This document shows positions 61,001-64,000 of a DNA stretch of 64,000 nucleotides, piece after piece. The position numbers and the translations under genes are program-made. The DNA is from Salibacter halophilus (lineage in GTDB: Bacteria; Bacteroidota; Bacteroidia; Flavobacteriales_G; Salibacteraceae). The first letter of the stretch is position 1. Every line of letters begins with the position of its first letter. A model generated the notes under the pieces. It saw only the letters and a program-made list of their open reading frames with translations. It was not told where the DNA came from and did no database searches. Where the stretch lies: the NCBI RefSeq assembly GCF_008806325.1, contig NZ_WACR01000007.1, positions 1 to 64,000 of the forward strand, written 5' to 3'.

Positions 61001-61180
61001 GCTGGGTAGATTTGAATTAGTCCTATTAAAAAAGTCTTCATAACCAGAACCATAATCATCAGATGTAGAATATCCATCATTTGCTGTTTCGAAGTCAATG
61101 GATATTGTCGTCTGCCCTAAAGCAATTCCGTTAAGAATACTCAAAACCGCAATTGCGAAAAAACTGAAATACGTTTTCAT
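58064..61180 (-). CDS. T9SS-secreted multi-domain protein
   Basis: A 1038-residue cargo. The signal peptide is TYFSFFAIAVLSILNGIALGQ. The N-terminal 220 residues form a beta-sandwich like those binding sugars or calcium (FNRTNSNLPSCNNEDGYFWGFEDM...FDNIEVTHNGGTG). A fibronectin-like module, a second jelly-roll-like region (YTETFSNLGPYGGYQTETWSG) and a G8/beta-helix-like stretch (NGNWSSTSTWIAGTLPTSTNDIAVKNDLTIDGDFTCDTLVLNSGASLTV) follow. The C-terminal 380 residues shared with the 54668 gene and a type A sorting domain (YYANQAIHIQNNSSKTIDECKVYDVSGKVVF) close it. A TACTTTTG element (61267-61260) is upstream. Function unknown. Confidence 0.87.
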   Translation of the reverse strand: MKTYFSFFAIAVLSILNGIALGQTTISIDFETANDGYSTSDDYGSGYEDFFNRTNSNLPSCNNEDGYFWGFEDMTSGNKVMNLDQINITGGTEFTFSIDMVAHHYNDWDNSDAFEIDYSIDGGPYTPLMHVRNNGGTYNELPSLDTDFDGIGDCGAGTLPALTTGSSGCSTSSSDFATFSTTITGLSGSSILNIRLTAINCTSSDEGLYFDNIEVTHNGGTGIAPPSTFEANSTNISTTSLDWTKNSDNNDVIIAKNTSNSFGTPSDGTSYSVGNTLGGAEIIYKGGATSYIDECLDGDQQYFYQIWSFDSNDDYSSELSDDATTATKEISGGGGATYTETFSNLGPYGGYQTETWSGDNGFGTWTATDARTDRTINGAAITVENGELTSPTISGGIDNLTLTTERQFSGGSGNLTVKVNGSTVGTIPYSGSSQTSTINNINVSGNFTLVIDNQGNGDRVAMDDLTWDQPGGAAQSSTTQNGNWSSTSTWIAGTLPTSTNDIAVKNDLTIDGDFTCDTLVLNSGASLTVSSGNSLTVNGIFVNNGTVTIEDDGALIQTASSDNNCGSGSYTVERTGGNSSSAYDGWSTPIDGVSIHDNSGVFSSSNPCDIFAFDGSDQSWKYDFATNYSTTCNGNGVTFSSQYLISGADGNMDAGRGYLVPGNSTATRVFSGSTINNGNHTHSLGTGMNPGGSTNWSDDYWNLVGNPYPSAISVSDFLTANSSNLTTSAVYVWSDDGTSGSGYTESDYITINGSGSTGAVNGSNITNGNIASTQGFFVQGTGSGGNITFTNSMRTTGNDQFRSSQSLPRFWLSLNDNRISSQMLIAFPGGATDEFEKMYDAPRYYGQNHLNISSQLPSDSTAMVIQGMEMIGADTIKEINLLVEVDTTKEVVFDLDSIELIDEDIKIYLKDQLHDSLTDIRKNSYITTLDSGKYRSRFSIVLDSRIDDGSDSGNGGQTGIEEIENNFKSYYANQAIHIQNNSSKTIDECKVYDVSGKVVFYSSKNKSAYYTPNLSNGMYFVDFTFKDKKHYQVKFIIH
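58345..59480 (-). repeat. Paralogous segment, copy 2
   Basis: Partner of the segment at 54955-56098. Both copies keep two exact dispersed 10-mers at equivalent places (55254 and 58636; 55948 and 59329). Confidence 0.85.
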
Positions 61181-61259
61181 AACTATATATATTAGTAGTT
61201 AATTGTATGTTTTAAAAATATTTCAACTAACGGAATAGAAAACGAGTATAAGGATATTT

Positions 61260-61267
61260 CAAAAGTA
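61260..61267 (-). promoter_or_regulatory. -7 promoter element of the 58064-61180 gene
   Basis: TACTTTTG on the minus strand matches TAnnTTTG, about 80 bases before the ATG. Nothing else was recognised in the gap 61181-61369. Confidence 0.45.
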
Positions 61268-61369
61268 TTAGTAAGTAGTTTGTGTTTCCGCTTAGTTCGA
61301 TTTACGGTTTTGTTACGATAACATTATGAACCCTTTTTTAAGCTTCAGGAGGATTTTAACTATCTCAGA

Positions 61370-62377
61370 TTAAAATTTTGTTGAGAATCGGTTACGCCAT
61401 AATTTCATTTTAAGAGTTATCTCATGACCTCCGCGTTGATATGGTTGAAGCTGTGAAGTAGGTAGGTCATAGGCATAGTAGAGCTCAGCTGTTTTACCAA
61501 GGTAGACACCTGCCCAAAATGCCATCGCGTTGTTCATGCGCCAGGTTGTACCTATTTTCAATCGCTGTTCAAAGTCCACTTCTAAGCTGAGGTCAAGATT
61601 TACAGGGGCACCAGCTTTATAGCGGATCATTGCTCCGGGATGCAATACGATATTGCGGGATTCGAGATCGTCAAAGTCTTTGGCGTGGTAAACGATGTAG
61701 CTGTAGCCTAACATCAATTGGTGATGGGCTAGCATTTTAGCTTCTTTCGATACATCGGCAGGGGTGAGGTTATTGGGGATTAGCTGAATCATAGAGTAAC
61801 CGGCATAGAGCCTGTCAGAGTAGAACCATAAACCCAAATCCAAGTCAAAGCTGTTTTTGTTTTCTCCCTGTGCTAAAAAGTACTGGTAAGTGGGGTCGTC
61901 CTGAATCTTGAGTGAAACTTTTCTGTCGTCAATTGCGGTACCACTCCATCCAACACGAGGAGAAAAGGAAATGCGATAAGGACCTGTTACGGGAAGATGA
62001 AAAGCGTAAGATGCCTGAACTCTTGTTTTTTGAAATGCACCAAACTCATCCTTGGACACCATTATACCAATGCCGTGATGTTGCTTGTATTTGTTGTTAG
62101 AATAGTAAAATTGTCTGGCTCTTTTATTTTTGAATGTTTTGTTTTTCTGCTTGTTGATGGGGATGTTCGCTGTTAAGTAGAAGCTTTCGGGAGCGCCCTC
62201 TAAATCCAGCCACATTTGTCTGTATCCTGATACTATTTCAGTGTGATCGTCAACTCCGCTCGCAGCCGGGTTGAGCAGATATCGGTTTACCTGGTATTGG
62301 GTGAACTGGTAAACTTGCTGGCTCATGGATCTGACCGATAATAATAGCAGAAGAAGGAATAGTATATGTTTCATCAT
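61370..62377 (-). CDS. PorP/SprF family T9SS outer-membrane protein
   Basis: A 335-residue outer-membrane protein. The signal peptide is KHILFLLLLLLSVRSMSQQ, and the family opening is QFTQYQVNRYLLNPAASGVDDHTEIVSGYRQMWLDLEGAPESFYLTANIP. Alternating beta strands continue to the end (INLDLSLEVDFEQRLKIGTTWRMNNAMAFWAGVYLG). PorP/SprF proteins bind type B cargo at the surface and stand next to the cargo gene, as here: its start overlaps the stop of the type B cargo by four bases. An exact dispersed 10-mer lies within the signal peptide codons. Confidence 0.94.
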   Translation of the reverse strand: MMKHILFLLLLLLSVRSMSQQVYQFTQYQVNRYLLNPAASGVDDHTEIVSGYRQMWLDLEGAPESFYLTANIPINKQKNKTFKNKRARQFYYSNNKYKQHHGIGIMVSKDEFGAFQKTRVQASYAFHLPVTGPYRISFSPRVGWSGTAIDDRKVSLKIQDDPTYQYFLAQGENKNSFDLDLGLWFYSDRLYAGYSMIQLIPNNLTPADVSKEAKMLAHHQLMLGYSYIVYHAKDFDDLESRNIVLHPGAMIRYKAGAPVNLDLSLEVDFEQRLKIGTTWRMNNAMAFWAGVYLGKTAELYYAYDLPTSQLQPYQRGGHEITLKMKLWRNRFSTKF

Positions 62378-63372
62378 CGCCTGATTAAATTGATGTAACC
62401 ACTAATTTTTTCAGCGCGTTCATCCTTTGGATCTATTACATAGTAATAAGCTCCTACAGGAAGGGGTGTTCCGTTCCATGTACCATCCCACGGATTGGAA
62501 TAGCCTGTTGATTTGTAAATGACATCTCCCCAGCGGTTGTAGATTTCAACTAATGCATTGGGGTAATACTCGATTTTATCAATCTCAAATTTATCGTTGA
62601 TGCCATCACCGTCAGGGGTAAAGGTGTTGTATGGAATGAGGTTTCGGCATTCGCCAACGGTTACTGAATCAAAAGCTTCGCATCCATCCAAATATGCAGT
62701 AACTTCATAAGTTCCATTTTTGGTGACTTTTTGCCTGCTTCCCCAGCCCAGAGAAGACCAGAAATACTCTGTTGCATCTCCGCTCGCTACTATCTGAGTT
62801 TGCTCACCTTCACAGATGAATTTTTTCCCGTTAATTTCAATACTAAAAACAGGTTTAGGTTTTACAGTAATGCCATAATTTGTGGCATCATTACCGCATT
62901 TTGTATTGCTAACAACTGAATAAGTTTGTGAAGTAGTAGGGTTTATTGTTACAACCGCACCAGTATCACCTGTGTTCCACACATAATCGATTCCACCACT
63001 AGCGGTGAGTTGAGCTGTGTCGCCTTCGCAAACTCTTTTTGGTCCGCTTATTTGGAGGTTTGGAGGATCAATGATCAGAACCTGAGCATACTGAGTGTCG
63101 CCAATACAACCATTAGCACTTGTTTCCACCACGCTGATCGGATAAGTTCCAGGAGTTGAGTTCCATGTGACTGAGATTGAATCAGAACCTGAGCCACGAG
63201 TGATCTGACCATCAGGTACAATCCATTCAAATGTACTTCCCGGCCAGCCGTCAACGTGATAGTCACCTGTAGGGTCAGAAACGCAAAGCGTATCAACCAC
63301 CTGGGCTAATACACTTTGCGATCCAACTATACAGATGAAAAGTATCAGGAGTTTATATTGGCAACTTTTCAT
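62374..63372 (-). CDS. Secreted protein with type B T9SS (gliding motility-associated) C-terminal domain
   Basis: A 332-residue protein. The signal peptide is KLLILFICIVGSQSVLAQ. PKD-like Ig modules with conserved Cys follow (CVSDPTGDYHVDGWPGSTFEWIVPDG, VCEGDTAQLTASGGIDYVWNTGDTG, ICEGEQTQIVASGDATEYFWSS). The last 90 residues are the type B domain: YNTFTPDGDGINDKFEIDKIEYYPNALVEIYNRWGDVIYKSTGY, WDGTWNGTPLPVGAYYYVID, ISGYINLIRR. It should be exported by T9SS together with the PorP/SprF partner encoded directly downstream, possibly as the anchoring subunit of a surface filament. Confidence 0.92.
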   Translation of the reverse strand: MKSCQYKLLILFICIVGSQSVLAQVVDTLCVSDPTGDYHVDGWPGSTFEWIVPDGQITRGSGSDSISVTWNSTPGTYPISVVETSANGCIGDTQYAQVLIIDPPNLQISGPKRVCEGDTAQLTASGGIDYVWNTGDTGAVVTINPTTSQTYSVVSNTKCGNDATNYGITVKPKPVFSIEINGKKFICEGEQTQIVASGDATEYFWSSLGWGSRQKVTKNGTYEVTAYLDGCEAFDSVTVGECRNLIPYNTFTPDGDGINDKFEIDKIEYYPNALVEIYNRWGDVIYKSTGYSNPWDGTWNGTPLPVGAYYYVIDPKDERAEKISGYINLIRR

Positions 63373-63393
63373 TCAGGTTGTTAGCTCCGGTTC

Positions 63394-64000
63394 CTAGTTG
63401 TGGAATATTGGAGATGTTGTCGGTTTAGCATTGATTGTAATTGTCATGGTATCAGTTGCGTCACCGCAAGATCCGTTTCCGGTTGCTGTAAGTGTCAATG
63501 TAACTGATCCGTTAGCGATGTCATTTGGACCCGGAGTGTAAATCGGGTTCAAAGTGTTGGCATTATTGAATGATCCATCACCTGAAGTTGTCCATGTTAA
63601 ACCAGCGTTATTACTTGCTGATGGAGTTGTTCCAGAAGTGCTGAGGTCAACTGTTTCGCCTTCACAAATTGTTTGGTCAGATCCTGCATCAGCAGTAGCT
63701 GCCGGGGTAACTTCGATGGTTCCGGTCTCTGTAACTGATCCACAACCGCCCGTCAAAGTGATTGTGTAGTTGAATGTACCCGTAGCTGTTGGAGTACCAC
63801 TGATTGTGATATTTCCTCCGGAGAAGTTACCTGTTACACCAGTAGGAAGACCAGAGAAAGTAGCTCCGGTAGCCCCTGTAGTGCTGTAAGTAATATTTGT
63901 AATCGCTGAGCTTTCACAAACCGTTTGGTTATCTGTTCCGGCAGCTGATGTCAATGAAATTGTGTTGTCAGGAGTAACATCAATAGTTCCTGTTTCAGTA
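63394..64000 (-). CDS. C-terminal part of a large repeat surface protein (5' end outside window)
   Basis: The frame is open to the window edge, so about 202 C-terminal residues are seen. They form modules typical of giant SprB-like adhesins: [72 protein letters not shown], and [68 protein letters not shown]. The protein ends [12 protein letters not shown] without a sorting domain. It lies 21 bases upstream of the type B cargo and is probably co-transcribed with it and the PorP/SprF gene. Confidence 0.88.
   Translation of the reverse strand, partial: TETGTIDVTPDNTISLTSAAGTDNQTVCESSAITNITYSTTGATGATFSGLPTGVTGNFSGGNITISGTPTATGTFNYTITLTGGCGSVTETGTIEVTPAATADAGSDQTICEGETVDLSTSGTTPSASNNAGLTWTTSGDGSFNNANTLNPIYTPGPNDIANGSVTLTLTATGNGSCGDATDTMTITINAKPTTSPIFHN

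Larger units (their letters stand above)
11349..63684. repeat. Dispersed 10-mer family GGTCAGADCC (30 exact copies)
   Basis: Exact copies with the motif on the plus strand start at 11349, 18048, 18192, 19580, 20978, 26878, 30766, 32078, 37479, 41542, 44912, 47602, 52122, 53594, 55948, 59329 and 63675. Copies on the minus strand start at 13379, 19141, 22052, 25731, 27226, 35606, 44941, 46326, 52293, 55254, 57354, 58636 and 62327. The variable base is T in 14, A in 9, G in 7 and C in none; 29 of 30 are preceded by C or T. Copies lie in genes on either strand in all frames (GSD, GQN/GQS, VLT, VRS, WSDP) and between genes. Twenty or more one-mismatch copies were also noticed. Counted by eye, so a few may be missed. 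Confidence 0.9.

Noticed and set aside
54668-61180. CRISPR or tandem-repeat array in the repetitive cargo region
   Set aside because: The repetition is protein-coding and consists of two large paralogous segments, not short regular repeats with spacers.
63075-63296. 73-residue minus-strand frame inside the type B cargo gene
   Set aside because: It is an alternative frame of a gene with a clear signal peptide and domains.

Overview
The window is chromosomal DNA of a member of the Bacteroidota, most likely a marine member of the order Flavobacteriales. Several lines support this. There are many type IX secretion (T9SS) cargo proteins with C-terminal sorting domains and a PorP/SprF-type partner. 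The conserved blocks prs-ctc-pth and acpP-fabF-rnc-(IPExxxVDY)-pyk are present. A carotenoid operon of the flavobacterial type is present. Bacteroidota-type promoter elements (TAnnTTTG at -7) replace classical -10 boxes, and Shine-Dalgarno sequences are mostly weak. No phage, transposon, integrase or CRISPR array was seen.

Layout. 1-1.5 kb: end of a large repeat-rich T9SS cargo. 1.65-7.7 kb: an AT-rich signalling locus with two convergent gene pairs. One pair is a PAS protein whose kinase domain has lost its ATP-binding motifs plus a REC-DHp-REC protein; the other is a complete PAS histidine kinase plus an AraC-type response regulator. 7.9-8.0 kb: tRNA-Leu(CAA). 8.2-11.3 kb: prs, ctc, pth and two small proteins. 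11.3-19.4 kb: a photoprotection block with an Fe-S (6-4)-type photolyase, a five-gene carotenoid operon (thioredoxin-like protein, crtD, cruF, crtZ, lycopene cyclase) and a Cry-DASH photolyase. 19.5-25.8 kb: two secreted T9SS cargos, one a vanadium haloperoxidase-like enzyme. 25.8-32.1 kb: MATE transporter, TPR-LuxR regulator, and the purN-marC-GH3 operon. 32.2-37.1 kb: a halotyrosine-deiodinase-like flavoprotein and the fatty acid/RNase III/pyruvate kinase block. 37.1-54.5 kb: mixed housekeeping and envelope functions, including hpd-hmgA for tyrosine breakdown, trhO, tadA, bacilliredoxin, a ClC channel, a C-terminal protease, a Kazal-type lipoprotein and an MFS transporter. 54.7-64 kb: two paralogous T9SS cargos, a PorP/SprF protein with its type-B cargo, and the end of another repeat protein.

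The most striking non-gene signal is a dispersed 10-mer, GGTCAGADCC (D = A, G or T), nearly always preceded by C or T. I located 30 exact copies by eye, on both strands, in all reading frames and between genes, against fewer than one expected by chance. The first 11.3 kb has none. One terminator hairpin is built from two inverted copies of its core. Density and behaviour resemble DNA uptake sequences of Neisseria and Haemophilus, which I do not know to have been described in this phylum.

Themes that tie genes together: light and oxidative protection (photolyases, carotenoids), surface secretion by T9SS, and possible halogen/tyrosine metabolism (haloperoxidase-like protein, deiodinase-like protein, hpd-hmgA). 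Assignments rest on reading motifs by eye; no database search was possible.
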